From the NCBI GenBank assembly GCA_044354975.1, contig JBIKZA010000009.1, positions 1 through 53,312 on the forward strand: DNA of 53,312 bases, given 5' to 3'. The stretch comes from CAIZGX01 sp044354975 (lineage in GTDB: Bacteria > Bacteroidota > Bacteroidia > Flavobacteriales_D > Sanyastnellaceae). The notes below the pieces were generated by a model that was not told where the DNA came from, made no database searches, and was given only the letters and a program-made list of their open reading frames with translations. Each line of letters opens with the position of its first letter. The stretch's first letter is position 1. Of the stretch, positions 1 through 9,249 are shown piece after piece. Position numbers and translations under genes: made by a program.

Positions 1-3000
1 ATATGAACTGAACGCATAGTAAGGGTTAGGAACTACATTAATAATGTCAAGAACTGATGTAAGCGTGGTTGCATCGTTTAATGTGGTTGCAATGTTCTTC
101 GTTGAGAAAGTATAAATGTTTCTCCATTCGTTAACCGAACCAGCCGGTGCTGTGATATCAGGATTGTCGTATCTGTAGCTGCTGTATGGTTTAGCCACAC
201 GTATGCTAATGCGAACATCGTTTGGAATAAGTCCTTCTTCAACAGAAAGCAAGGGGTGCTCAGGATTAACCAATCCACTTCCAACCCACGTACATCCGCG
301 GAATACTTTTTTCCAGTTTGAAGAGCTTATATCTGGATCGGAAAGTTTGCTGTACAGGAACTCACCATTATCATAAGCTGGGCTTAAAGCAAGGCTAGAA
401 GCAGGACTTGTTGCTGAGTAATCTTCGTAGCGAAGGTTCTTAAACACATAAATCCAATGTTGTCCACCGAATAATGGTTGACCATTGTTCGTGTATAAAC
501 GGGTTGAAGGATTCCAGATCATATCACGACCGTTTTCACCAACCAACCAACTGTCTTCACCGAAGGCCATATTCAATCTTTCTCCTGTGCTAAGGTCAAT
601 CGCATAGCCTGGGAACCAACCCATGCCGATAGCACCTACTAAATCTCCTTCTGCAGAATTGTATCCAGCTTGTCCTGCTTTTCTTCCGTTTTTATCAACT
701 GAAGGTGCGCGACGAACTTTCATTTTTTCCGGATCAACAGTGTTATCACCGTCATTGTCTTCAGCTAGGGAAGAAGTGTATTGCATTTCCAATACTGGGC
801 AACGCGTCCATTTCGATTTGTCTTTTGTGAAGACAACGTCGATGTTGTTTAGACCTTTGATGTTTGATTTGCGTTGTTGATCCAATTGATCAAGATCACC
901 TTTCAAAGCATCGGTTGTAGGAGCTACATTATTAACGATGATCGTTGCATCATTTGGATCGAGCACTGTTCCTGATACCAAGCAATAAGGAGACCATGTT
1001 CCACCAGCAACTGCTTCGTATTTCTCTTGCTCATCTGTGAATGGGAATCCAGAACTTCCTTGTTCGAAGTCGTCATACAACGCTTCTGATAGAGCTTGTG
1101 GATCAGTTCCCTCTGTTTTTACACTACCTGAACGAATCCAGTTTTGTTCTGAGAATCCTTCGGCATCTTGAATTCCAAGTAACCATGGTTTTGAAGGGTC
1201 ATTGTATGAAACAGAAGATGAAAGAAGTTCGGTATAGTGCTTTACTTCTTCACCGTCAACTTGGTAATCGTATTGTCCCCAAGTAACTGAAAGTCCCCAA
1301 TCTAGAATTACGTCCTCACTCGAAGTGTTGAATTTCTTGTAGGTTCCGTAAATAGTTCCGTTGTCAAGATTCTCCAATTCCCAATACATACTGTCAGGGG
1401 TGTCTTCTCCGAACTCAGTTGTTTTTAAGCGAAGTTCAAAGTCAGCAGAAGGAACACGCAACGGGTCAACAACTTTAACTTGTACAGGTCCTTTTCCAGG
1501 AGCGTAAGTTAATTCACTGATATTGTTATTGGCAAGAATGATGGCTTCCGTTTCAGAACCTAACAAGAGGTCATTACTTCCGTTTCCTTTTCCTTCAAGA
1601 CGAGTTAATGGAACACCATCTCCGTAGTTTGAATTTTGAATAGTACCACCTAATTCAGGAGAAGGGATGTGTGGGATAGCAGAGATTTTCTGAATTTCCC
1701 CAATAGCGCTCTTTCTTGAAGAAAGGAATGCTTCGTCTTGACCTTTTTCCAAGGCGATGTCATATTGCGAATAGTTGTTATAACCATATGCAATAACCAT
1801 GAAGTAATAGGTCTTATGATTAACAAGAGCATTATTACCTGTTGCGAATGCATCTGTAGTCACCTGGAATGAGCGCTGAATTCCTGCATCAGAGCCATCT
1901 ACTTTCAATTCCGGAACGATATAACCAGTCAGAGGGTCACGAGAGAAGTTGATGATTCGTCCAATCCCGTTTTCAACATCGCATTGCGCAATTAAGCGAG
2001 CTTTTTCAATATCTCCCAAGTCGTTCGCACTAACGTCGTCATTTACTCTTTGGTAAACCAAATAACCTTCAAAGGCATAAGAACGATCTTCAAGAGTTAA
2101 TTGTGTTCCGTCAGCTAATTCTTCTGGAATACTTGGGTCAAAACCGCCTTGGTCTGGACCGTAGTTTTCTTGATAGTTTGTAGAGATTGCATTGTCATTG
2201 TTCAACAATAGAATAATTTCTTTATCCAATTCTTGAACGGCAACATCTGGAGCATCGGGTCCTGAAACCAACTCGAAACAGTTGTCGAACAATGATTGTG
2301 CTTTGTCATCGAATTCACGAAGTAATCTCACAGATTCAAAAGGATCACCGCTATTAGATTTCGCCCAAACAACTCCTAACGTAATGTTATTGTAGTCACC
2401 AGGCTTCAAAGTAAAAGGACCTGCAGCTTGAATGAAACGACGGTCATTTGGTGGATTGCCTTCAGATTCTTCAGACCAATCATCTGTGATTACTCCTCCA
2501 GTTCCCCAATGCAAGGGATCGGTATCGTCTGGGAACATGTAATCAGCTGCGACGTCAGTCACATTTGCACCAGATGCTCCGTTTCCTCCGTAATTCATTC
2601 GTTGTCCGTTTTTCCAAAATCCTCTCATGTAATTGTAGAAGTGACTTGGCAAAGCTGGTTCACCATTCACAGGGTTTTGACTATTGTTGTAGTAAACAAA
2701 CTTGCGCATTCCGAAGCGCTCATTGTCAATTACGCCATCACCATAACCGATACCTAAACCTTTGTAAGGAATACCGTCTTGATCTATTGCGTCGATAATA
2801 TCTGTTGTTAACGGATTGTCTTTGTTGTCGGTGTCTTGATAAGGACCTTCGAAAAAGTCAACACCAACTGCCGGAGGGTTTGCTCCGTAACCTAAAGATG
2901 AAGATGTTGGCTCATCAAAAGCATCACCATTGTAGCAATATCCCAATCCGCGTTGAACGTCACAACCCACATAGTCATCTGTCGAAGTTCCTAAGTCAGG

Positions 3001-3930
3001 GTCAACCCAAGATCCGAAATATGTTTCAGTTAAGGTTTGAGTTCCTTGGTTAATTAAAACGTAGTTGTAAAAGGTCATGTTGTTTACCTCGTCATTCGAA
3101 GTGAACGCGAACGCTTGTGCGCGAATTTCCATACCGATAGGTTGACCTTGAGACTCAGTATGGGCATTACCTTTATCGTTGAAAATCCAATAGTAAGTTT
3201 GGTCTCCGTACAAGGGAACGATGTCTTCTCTGCGACGCTCGGCACAATTTATTTCTCTTAAGAAGTCGTACCAAGGATAGTCACCGCTTTGCGGATTGTA
3301 GAATCCATCTTGGTCGTAGTCATAGAAAGGGGCAAGGTATAAATCTTGTCCAGCAGCTGTGTTTCCAATTGCAGGGTATTCGTAGAAATATCCAGGAATA
3401 GCGTAGTCTGTAGCGCAATCGGTTCCGCCAGCGGCGATACAATCGAAATACGCACGGTGTTTTTGAGCATCTTGACGCAATGAGACGAAGAATCTATCGT
3501 ATTGCTCACAAGTTGATTCAGTAACAGACGCTGTTCCATCGTTGGTTAATGGTCCCGGCCAGTAGTCATTTCCATCACCACGGAACGTTACTGCCGCTAG
3601 TTTCAATTGTTGGTCAGGTGAGATACCACCCATCCAAAGTGCTCCAGCATAAATGGAAGAAACTCCGCCACCTTTAGGAACTTCATAGGCTGCACGACTC
3701 AAAGAGCGATTTTGCCACATGGATCCTCCTGTTTCGATTAACGCTTTAACGTTATTCCAAGCTAAGTCTCTTAAGCCTGTTGCCGGTGCACACAAAGCGG
3801 CACGTGAGTCAGTAACAATTTCGTTGTTCTGTGCCATTCCAGAATTCTCTAGAACAGACTTGTATGCGAAAGCTTGGTTCGCAAATCCAAGTGCCAAAGC
3901 AACCAGACTTATATATATTTTCTTTCTCAT
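1..3930 (-). CDS. Very large secreted protein, probable T9SS cargo (3' end outside window)
   Basis: The reading frame is open from an ATG at 3930 to the left edge, 1310 codons with no stop. I checked frame continuity near 3250, 2280, 1020 and 60. The first 22 residues look like a signal peptide (MRKK, a hydrophobic core, then NQAFA). Near residue 95 it carries AGALWMGG and then NDYWPGPL, phrases I recall from large Bacteroidota exported proteins. The visible end reads VVPNPYYAFSSY; in my knowledge of this family an NPYYAYS-like motif comes shortly before the T9SS type A C-terminal sorting domain, which would lie outside the window. The body is rich in Asp, Asn and Gly, as expected of a surface protein. 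It starts 30 bases after the TonB receptor stop, so the two are probably co-transcribed. Function is unknown; T9SS export is inferred. Confidence 0.85.
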   Translation of the reverse strand, partial: MRKKIYISLVALALGFANQAFAYKSVLENSGMAQNNEIVTDSRAALCAPATGLRDLAWNNVKALIETGGSMWQNRSLSRAAYEVPKGGGVSSIYAGALWMGGISPDQQLKLAAVTFRGDGNDYWPGPLTNDGTASVTESTCEQYDRFFVSLRQDAQKHRAYFDCIAAGGTDCATDYAIPGYFYEYPAIGNTAAGQDLYLAPFYDYDQDGFYNPQSGDYPWYDFLREINCAERRREDIVPLYGDQTYYWIFNDKGNAHTESQGQPIGMEIRAQAFAFTSNDEVNNMTFYNYVLINQGTQTLTETYFGSWVDPDLGTSTDDYVGCDVQRGLGYCYNGDAFDEPTSSSLGYGANPPAVGVDFFEGPYQDTDNKDNPLTTDIIDAIDQDGIPYKGLGIGYGDGVIDNERFGMRKFVYYNNSQNPVNGEPALPSHFYNYMRGFWKNGQRMNYGGNGASGANVTDVAADYMFPDDTDPLHWGTGGVITDDWSEESEGNPPNDRRFIQAAGPFTLKPGDYNNITLGVVWAKSNSGDPFESVRLLREFDDKAQSLFDNCFELVSGPDAPDVAVQELDKEIILLLNNDNAISTNYQENYGPDQGGFDPSIPEELADGTQLTLEDRSYAFEGYLVYQRVNDDVSANDLGDIEKARLIAQCDVENGIGRIINFSRDPLTGYIVPELKVDGSDAGIQRSFQVTTDAFATGNNALVNHKTYYFMVIAYGYNNYSQYDIALEKGQDEAFLSSRKSAIGEIQKISAIPHIPSPELGGTIQNSNYGDGVPLTRLEGKGNGSNDLLLGSETEAIILANNNISELTYAPGKGPVQVKVVDPLRVPSADFELRLKTTEFGEDTPDSMYWELENLDNGTIYGTYKKFNTSSEDVILDWGLSVTWGQYDYQVDGEEVKHYTELLSSSVSYNDPSKPWLLGIQDAEGFSEQNWIRSGSVKTEGTDPQALSEALYDDFEQGSSGFPFTDEQEKYEAVAGGTWSPYCLVSGTVLDPNDATIIVNNVAPTTDALKGDLDQLDQQRKSNIKGLNNIDVVFTKDKSKWTRCPVLEMQYTSSLAEDNDGDNTVDPEKMKVRRAPSVDKNGRKAGQAGYNSAEGDLVGAIGMGWFPGYAIDLSTGERLNMAFGEDSWLVGENGRDMIWNPSTRLYTNNGQPLFGGQHWIYVFKNLRYEDYSATSPASSLALSPAYDNGEFLYSKLSDPDISSSNWKKVFRGCTWVGSGLVNPEHPLLSVEEGLIPNDVRISIRVAKPYSSYRYDNPDITAPAGSVNEWRNIYTFSTKNIATTLNDATTLTSVLDIINVVPNPYYAFSSY

Positions 3931-3960
3931 GCTATTTGAATAAATCATTTTCTCGAAAAA

Positions 3961-6900
3961 TTAAAAATCAAATCTTACGCCTAAACGAATCTGACGTGGA
4001 GATCCCAAGTTGTATGGATTGTTCACGAACATACTGTAGTAGTTGCGGAAAGATTCTGGTGAGTTTTGTGTGTCGATAACGTTCTGATATTGCGCGGCAG
4101 CCAAATATCCATCATCGTCAGGTGTTCCAGTAAAACGATAAACGCTACTAATGTTTTGAGTGTTCAGTAAATTGGTAACCCATAGGTACACATTCAAGTT
4201 AGCTGCTTTTTTCTTGTCACCCTCTCCACCGAAAGCTAGGCTGAAATTTTTATCGAAGTTGATGTCAACCGTGAACTGCCATGGAAGACGTGCGCTGTTA
4301 ATACCACCTGCAGTTGTAGGGCTTAACTCACCAGTAATAGGGGTAGGAAATACTTGAGCAGTGTAAGGTGTACCTGATCCAAGGTTTGCAATGAAGTTGG
4401 CACCGGTGTTCGCAAAGATTTGTTTTCCAAACCACACTGGACCGTTGTATTCTTTTCCTTCTCCGTAGCGGTAATCAACAGTGGTTACAATACGGTGACG
4501 TTGGTCGTAATTGAATGGAGCGACAGTTCTTAAGTTTGGAAGCCCCGCATTGATAAGTGCAAGCTGAGTTTGGGTAGTTGACCCTGTTCCGTCTGCGAAC
4601 TGCAGGGTGTAAGATGTTTTCATCCAAAGGTTACCTGTTCTTCTTAGATCGTAAGTAAGGGTTAATCCTTTTACAGTACCAAAGTCTAAGTTTCCGAATG
4701 CGCTGTACGTACTTGGATAAGCTCCGTTAAATCGACGAACTTGAATCATGTCGCGCAACTCTCGATAGAAAGCTTCAACTTTAATAGAAGAAGATTTAGA
4801 AAGTACTTGTTGGAAACCGAGAGCGTAATCAACCGTTTTTTCAGGACGCAGATTCGGGTTACTAATCAACACGTTTCTATTCTCCATGAACAAGTAATCA
4901 ACTGGATTAAATCTATTACTTGATGTTGGGCGTTGCGTTAAGATGTCGTAGTGGGCGAAGAATAAAGCTTCTTCAGAGATTGGGAATGAGAATGCAACAC
5001 GAGGCATGAAATTCACAGCAGGTGTATATTCTTTAAAAGCCTTACTTGTTAAAGCAGCATCTGGATCAACGCTCAAGTAAGGATTAATTTTTCCGCCGGC
5101 AGCGATGCTAGTGAATGGATCGGTTACAAGAGTACCTTGAGCATTGTACCAATTGTCTCCGTCGCGGTAACCTTGAATAGCAGTCGGATTGCGGATGTCA
5201 TCAACGTACACAACGTAGTCATCTCCGATGTTCGCAGGACGAGAGGCTCCAAAGCCTTCGAAATCTACCTCACCGGCAGTATACGCCTCACTTATCACGT
5301 AAGGATCGGTTGGTACATATTGGTTGGCGTCATAGCGGTCAATACGAAGACCTACGTTGAAAATTAAGTCGTCAAAGGCAAACTTATCCATAACATATCC
5401 AGAGATATATACAGGTTCGAAAGCTCCCACTGCACGCGTATAATAAGACTGATTTCCTAGGTTATATCTTTCCGAGAAAAAGTCATCCAATGAAGGTTTT
5501 CTGTTTAGTAAATTACCTCTGTGATCGTATCCATAATACGTTACGACAGCATTACCTTGGTTTAATAAGTCAGAGGCTCCAAACATATCTACAGTAAGGA
5601 AATCTGGGCTGAGGCCATCTGTATTTATAAAATCGGTTCCATTTGGGTCAAGGCCTAATGCAGTTCTTAAGTTGTAGTCAAATTCGAATTGACCACTACC
5701 CACAAGGTTGCTATAGTCTATATAAGTGTATGTACCGTTGTTGAAATAATTCGGGTCATCCGTATTCAATTCTTGGTTGTGGTAGTTCGCGTATTGACGA
5801 GCCAATTGCCACAATCCGATAGGAGCCACTGAGTAACCAGCATCTTTGCGTTGCTCGAATTCGAAACCAACTTCAATGGCGTGATCTCCGATGTCTGCAG
5901 ATCCAGAACCTGAAATTCTGAATTGATTGTTTCGGAAAACGCTGTAGTTGTTAGACTTTGAACCAACGTGAGACCATAAACCATAGGTGCTAGCTGGTTG
6001 TTGTCCGTTCACTAAACCGTTTCCTCCTTGGATGTTAGTAATAGAAGAATATGGAGAGTTTCCAATTTGCTCCGTTTCAGAAGTGAAATCGTTGATGGTC
6101 GGATCAAAGAATTGTGAATCTGTAATAATTCCATCTGTTCCGTTCAACACCTCAGTCACATATGGATTGGTGTTGAAAAGAGTAAAGAATTGATTTGTTA
6201 TAGCCGCAAGGTCTGGGTTGTATTCAGAGGGTGTGAAATTTACATTCACATCCTGCCATCCGTTTTGTTCGAAGTAATTTCCAGAACTATTCAGCGTGTA
6301 TGAAGGCTTGCGGTAAATGTCGAACGTTCCAACGTGGCCGTATCTAAACAAGTTATTGCCATGGGCTGCATCCTCTGACCTGTTGTACGATTGAGAATAG
6401 TCTGCTTGAATTCTATAGAAAACGTTCTTAAGGTTTGAGCTTCCTGATTCGTCTTCGGCGTTTTTGAAACGTTGTGCGAATTTCGCATAAGCTCTCCAGT
6501 CAACACCAGTGTTTTGTTGATTGTTCTGCCAGTTAGAAAGCATGTTGCCATAATCAAAACCATTACCGCGGCTTAAAGCTGCTGTACCTCCGAAAGTAAA
6601 GGTTGAGTTTTCAGAAGCATTTAAGTCAATTTTGGCAACAACGTTAGCTTGTCTATTGCGAACATTCATGCGGGTATTGATTTTTTCGAAATCGTTTGCT
6701 GTAAGAAAATCGGCATTGTAAAGGGCGCCATTGACTGTACCGTCAGCTTGAACGTTCTGACGCAAAGGGTTAGCAAGAATGGCTTGGCGTGCGTCTTCTT
6801 TCATGCGGTAAACACCACCGAAGGTTGGGCCACCGTCTAAAATATCTGTATAGTTAGCAGAAATGAAGAAACCTAAGATTGGTCTTCCTTTCGTGCCGTC

Positions 6901-7722
6901 AGCTTTTTTTCTGAATAAAATTGGTCCAGATAAAGAACCTTCTAACAAGTTGTAACCGTATGTGTCTAATCCTTTTGCTTGATCTCCGATTTTAAAACCA
7001 GAAGTAATGGCTTCAAGTCCACCTGTGTATTTTGAAGATGCAGAGCGAAGGGAGATGTTAATTACACCACCCGTTGCATCTCCTATGTTTGCTGGAATAC
7101 CTCCGGTAATAACCGATACTTCTTCGATTGCAGACTTCGGAAGTGAAGTAGATCCACGAACTTTCATTCCATCTATGTATACCCATGTAGAACCGGTACG
7201 TGCTCCACGGATAGAAATTCCTCCACCTGTTCCTGCAGAACTTACCCCGGCAACTGTTTGCGCCAAGCCAAGTGCATCACGACTAGGCATTTTTTCTAAT
7301 TCTTCGCGAGTTACAGTTCCTCCGGAAGCTCCACCATCTTTATCGATAAGCGGAACACGGTATTCCTTAATCTCCACGGTATTCATCTCAACACCAGGGC
7401 TCAATTCAGCATTAGCGAATTGGATCTTACCAGCAGAAATTGGAATACCCGTTTGGCTTTGTGTTTGGTAACCAACAAAATTGAATTGAACTTCATAAGT
7501 TCCTGGGTCAATTGGCTTGATGGTGTATTGTCCATCCGGATCTGTTTGTCCACCTGTAATCAGGTTTCCATTCAAAAACAGAACGACATTAACGAAAGGA
7601 AGAGGCTTCTTCGTCTCTTTGTCAATGACTTTTCCTTTCAAAGTTCCACCATTTCCTTGTGCAAGAACACTAGATACGGAAAGGGCGATTAAACTTAAAA
7701 GCAAGTAGAATTTTCTCTGCAT
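3961..7722 (-). CDS. TonB-dependent receptor with carboxypeptidase-regulatory-like N-terminal domain
   Basis: Outer-membrane beta-barrel for TonB-driven uptake, 1253 residues. Residues 1-21 are a signal peptide ending VLAQ. Residues about 27-110 form a CarboxypepD_reg-like beta-sandwich (GTLKGKVIDKETKKPLPFVNV). The plug follows at about 135-235 with SIRGARTGSTWVYIDGMKV and GGVINI. The rest is the barrel, closing on an aromatic residue (RLGVRFDF), as expected for recognition by the Bam machinery. There is no SusD-like partner, so a glycan substrate is not implied. The downstream neighbour is a giant exported protein only 30 bases away, so the pair may work together at the surface. A candidate promoter lies at 7764-7796. 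The substrate cannot be read from the sequence. Confidence 0.95.
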   Translation of the reverse strand: MQRKFYLLLSLIALSVSSVLAQGNGGTLKGKVIDKETKKPLPFVNVVLFLNGNLITGGQTDPDGQYTIKPIDPGTYEVQFNFVGYQTQSQTGIPISAGKIQFANAELSPGVEMNTVEIKEYRVPLIDKDGGASGGTVTREELEKMPSRDALGLAQTVAGVSSAGTGGGISIRGARTGSTWVYIDGMKVRGSTSLPKSAIEEVSVITGGIPANIGDATGGVINISLRSASSKYTGGLEAITSGFKIGDQAKGLDTYGYNLLEGSLSGPILFRKKADGTKGRPILGFFISANYTDILDGGPTFGGVYRMKEDARQAILANPLRQNVQADGTVNGALYNADFLTANDFEKINTRMNVRNRQANVVAKIDLNASENSTFTFGGTAALSRGNGFDYGNMLSNWQNNQQNTGVDWRAYAKFAQRFKNAEDESGSSNLKNVFYRIQADYSQSYNRSEDAAHGNNLFRYGHVGTFDIYRKPSYTLNSSGNYFEQNGWQDVNVNFTPSEYNPDLAAITNQFFTLFNTNPYVTEVLNGTDGIITDSQFFDPTINDFTSETEQIGNSPYSSITNIQGGNGLVNGQQPASTYGLWSHVGSKSNNYSVFRNNQFRISGSGSADIGDHAIEVGFEFEQRKDAGYSVAPIGLWQLARQYANYHNQELNTDDPNYFNNGTYTYIDYSNLVGSGQFEFDYNLRTALGLDPNGTDFINTDGLSPDFLTVDMFGASDLLNQGNAVVTYYGYDHRGNLLNRKPSLDDFFSERYNLGNQSYYTRAVGAFEPVYISGYVMDKFAFDDLIFNVGLRIDRYDANQYVPTDPYVISEAYTAGEVDFEGFGASRPANIGDDYVVYVDDIRNPTAIQGYRDGDNWYNAQGTLVTDPFTSIAAGGKINPYLSVDPDAALTSKAFKEYTPAVNFMPRVAFSFPISEEALFFAHYDILTQRPTSSNRFNPVDYLFMENRNVLISNPNLRPEKTVDYALGFQQVLSKSSSIKVEAFYRELRDMIQVRRFNGAYPSTYSAFGNLDFGTVKGLTLTYDLRRTGNLWMKTSYTLQFADGTGSTTQTQLALINAGLPNLRTVAPFNYDQRHRIVTTVDYRYGEGKEYNGPVWFGKQIFANTGANFIANLGSGTPYTAQVFPTPITGELSPTTAGGINSARLPWQFTVDINFDKNFSLAFGGEGDKKKAANLNVYLWVTNLLNTQNISSVYRFTGTPDDDGYLAAAQYQNVIDTQNSPESFRNYYSMFVNNPYNLGSPRQIRLGVRFDF

Positions 7723-7763
7723 AAAAACCGGGTTAAGGAATTATTAAAGTATACAACGGGCGC

Positions 7764-7796
7764 TAAAATAAGGCAAGCTTAGGTTAATTCCCAAAG
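7764..7796 (-). promoter_or_regulatory. Candidate promoter of the TonB receptor operon
   Basis: On the minus strand TTTG (7796-7793) is followed after 21 bases by TATTTTAG (7771-7764), one mismatch from the Bacteroidota -7 consensus TAnnTTTG. This gives a leader of roughly 35 bases before the ATG at 7722. The rest of the 240-base gap (7723-7962) is AT-rich and I see no gene or convincing terminator in it. Confidence 0.4.
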
Positions 7797-7962
7797 TTCG
7801 TTAAATCAATATTCGTATTTTTTTATTTTGTTCTGATTATCAAGTGAATAGGTGGTTTGACCCTAACACTTGTGTAAAGCTAAATGAATGTCTGTAAAGT
7901 TTAGTTTTTTTTGACTTTTTTTGAAGTCGAAATGAAAAGGTTTTTTACTTTTCTAAGGCTGT

Positions 7963-8238
7963 TTATTGCCTGCGAATCCACATGCGCTTATACCAAGGCA
8001 TATTGCCGAGCCTGCGGGAACGTATGGATTTTTTCATGTGGCGCTTCATTTGTCTCTTCCCCTTTTTTCCTTGCGCATCTTGGTGTTTTTCTACGCTTTT
8101 TAAGTACTCACTTTCAATTTTGTCGTGCTGTTCTTTTCGCTTCGCTCCTGAATTTTCAGGAGTAATCACATCGTTTTCGGGCTGGGCCCAAGCCCCAATG
8201 CCTATGAAGAAGAAAAGGGAAAATAGAATAGTCTTCAT
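7963..8238 (-). CDS. Small exported basic protein, unknown function
   Basis: 91 residues. An N-terminal signal peptide (MKTILFSLFFFIGIGAWAQ) is followed by a charged mature part of about 70 residues, acidic at first and strongly basic at the end (RQMKRHMKKS, then RMWIRRQ). Its ATG overlaps the stop of the upstream gene as ATGA (8235-8238), so translation is probably coupled. I do not recognise a family. The basic tail could bind nucleic acid, lipid A or peptidoglycan, but nothing in the sequence decides this. Confidence 0.7.
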   Translation of the reverse strand: MKTILFSLFFFIGIGAWAQPENDVITPENSGAKRKEQHDKIESEYLKSVEKHQDAQGKKGKRQMKRHMKKSIRSRRLGNMPWYKRMWIRRQ

Positions 8239-9134
8239 TTTCTGAATTCGTATGAGTATTTCGTAATCACAATGTCTTTCGACCCCATATCCTGATCCAA
8301 TGTAGCCTCAATAAATGATGTTGGGGTATACAAGATTTCAATTTCGCGTTGCAAAATAGTATTGGTGTAGTAGGAAACCTTGGTCAAATTACCAATTCGA
8401 TCATAATGAAACGTCTCGCGCTTGGTCTCTTTGTTCGAAGAACTTTCAACGGTAGCTATTTCTTCAATCCAACCATTGTCATTGTAGGTGTATTGTTTCC
8501 CGAAACTTTTGCCGCTTAACGTTAACTCTTTTTCTTCTCGAATAACAAATCCAGCGGAATCACGATAAACAAGATCCACTGAATAGGGAAGGCCGTAATT
8601 GTTGAAGCTTTCTTTTCGAAGTATCAAGTTAGATGGTTCGCTGTACTTAAAAGATTCCGAGTTTACAGTAACCGTAAGTCCGGGTATAAGTTTTAATTTT
8701 TCTACACTTTTGTTTTCAGAAACGGAATTGTCAATTCGCTCCACTCGCCCTTTTTGATCGTAGAAAAATGCTGTTGTAGCATATCCGTTCCTACCCAATT
8801 CATTTCTGTTCTGAACCAATCCCAACTCATTGCGATCAAATACGATGTGCGTGCTGTCAACAATACTCAACACACTGGTAACGGCGTCTATTTTCGAGAG
8901 CTGACCTGTTTCGTTAAAATGGTAGACAGTAATATCTGGGCGGTTCTCTATGGATTTGCCTGTGCGCTTCATTTGGCATACTCCGGTAATGGTTGAAATT
9001 TTGTTTTGCCAAAGGAATTCCTGACTGAAAAACATTTCTTGTTGAAATGCTTTTCCTTCGCGATTGTCTATAATCTGCGCATTTGCCAATTGAACAATCG
9101 AAACGAAAAGTAGAATGACGATGTTTCTAATCAT
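8235..9134 (-). CDS. Secreted protein with RHS/YD-like repeats
   Basis: The frame is open from 9248, but the start chosen is the internal ATG at 9134, because it opens a clean signal peptide (MIRNIVILLFVSIVQLANAQ) and the longer form would run back over the glyA promoter. This leaves 299 residues. The mature part has repeated strand-turn units of the YD/RHS kind, such as YHFNETGQLSKID, FFYDQKGRVERID, YTYNDNGWIEEI and FHYDRIGNLTKVSYY. RHS-like repeats form beta-spiral shells, but the protein has no core motif or toxin domain, so it is probably a small wall or surface protein. It overlaps the next small gene by four bases. No precise function can be assigned. Confidence 0.75.
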   Translation of the reverse strand: MIRNIVILLFVSIVQLANAQIIDNREGKAFQQEMFFSQEFLWQNKISTITGVCQMKRTGKSIENRPDITVYHFNETGQLSKIDAVTSVLSIVDSTHIVFDRNELGLVQNRNELGRNGYATTAFFYDQKGRVERIDNSVSENKSVEKLKLIPGLTVTVNSESFKYSEPSNLILRKESFNNYGLPYSVDLVYRDSAGFVIREEKELTLSGKSFGKQYTYNDNGWIEEIATVESSSNKETKRETFHYDRIGNLTKVSYYTNTILQREIEILYTPTSFIEATLDQDMGSKDIVITKYSYEFRK

Positions 9135-9138
9135 AGTG

Positions 9139-9146
9139 CAAACATA
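9139..9146 (-). promoter_or_regulatory. -7 box (TATGTTTG) upstream of the YD-repeat gene
   Basis: A perfect TAnnTTTG match on the minus strand ends four bases before the ATG at 9134. I see no TTG at the usual -33 distance. If used, the transcript would be leaderless or nearly so. Confidence 0.35.
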
Positions 9147-9196
9147 AAACCGAAGTGAATAAGTTCTTGCATTGGTGGAAAAGCTTTGCTTTTCTT

Positions 9197-9222
9197 GTGC
9201 GTTTGTTTTCGATTGAACGCAC
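9197..9222. repeat. 7-bp inverted repeat over the glyA -33 element
   Basis: GTGCGTT (9197-9203) and AACGCAC (9216-9222) are exact inverted copies with a 12-base spacer. The left arm overlaps the -33 TTTG and the right arm ends just before the -7 box, a position where a repressor could block polymerase. Confidence 0.4.
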
Positions 9223-9231
9223 GTACTTTTG
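9202..9231 (+). promoter_or_regulatory. glyA promoter
   Basis: TTTG (9202-9205), an 18-base spacer, then TACTTTTG (9224-9231), a full match to the Bacteroidota primary sigma factor consensus. The box ends 18 bases before the glyA ATG, so the leader is only about a dozen bases. Confidence 0.7.
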
Positions 9232-9249
9232 GTCCACACATATAGCACT

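Noticed and set aside
7007..7471. 154-codon plus-strand open frame rich in Pro and Ser
   Set aside because: Antisense to the plug domain of the TonB receptor; composition is a by-product of receptor codons.
7911..7945. Possible hairpin GACTT/AAGTC between long T runs
   Set aside because: The stem is only five bases and the T run precedes it on the plus strand; on the minus strand it is followed by A, not T.
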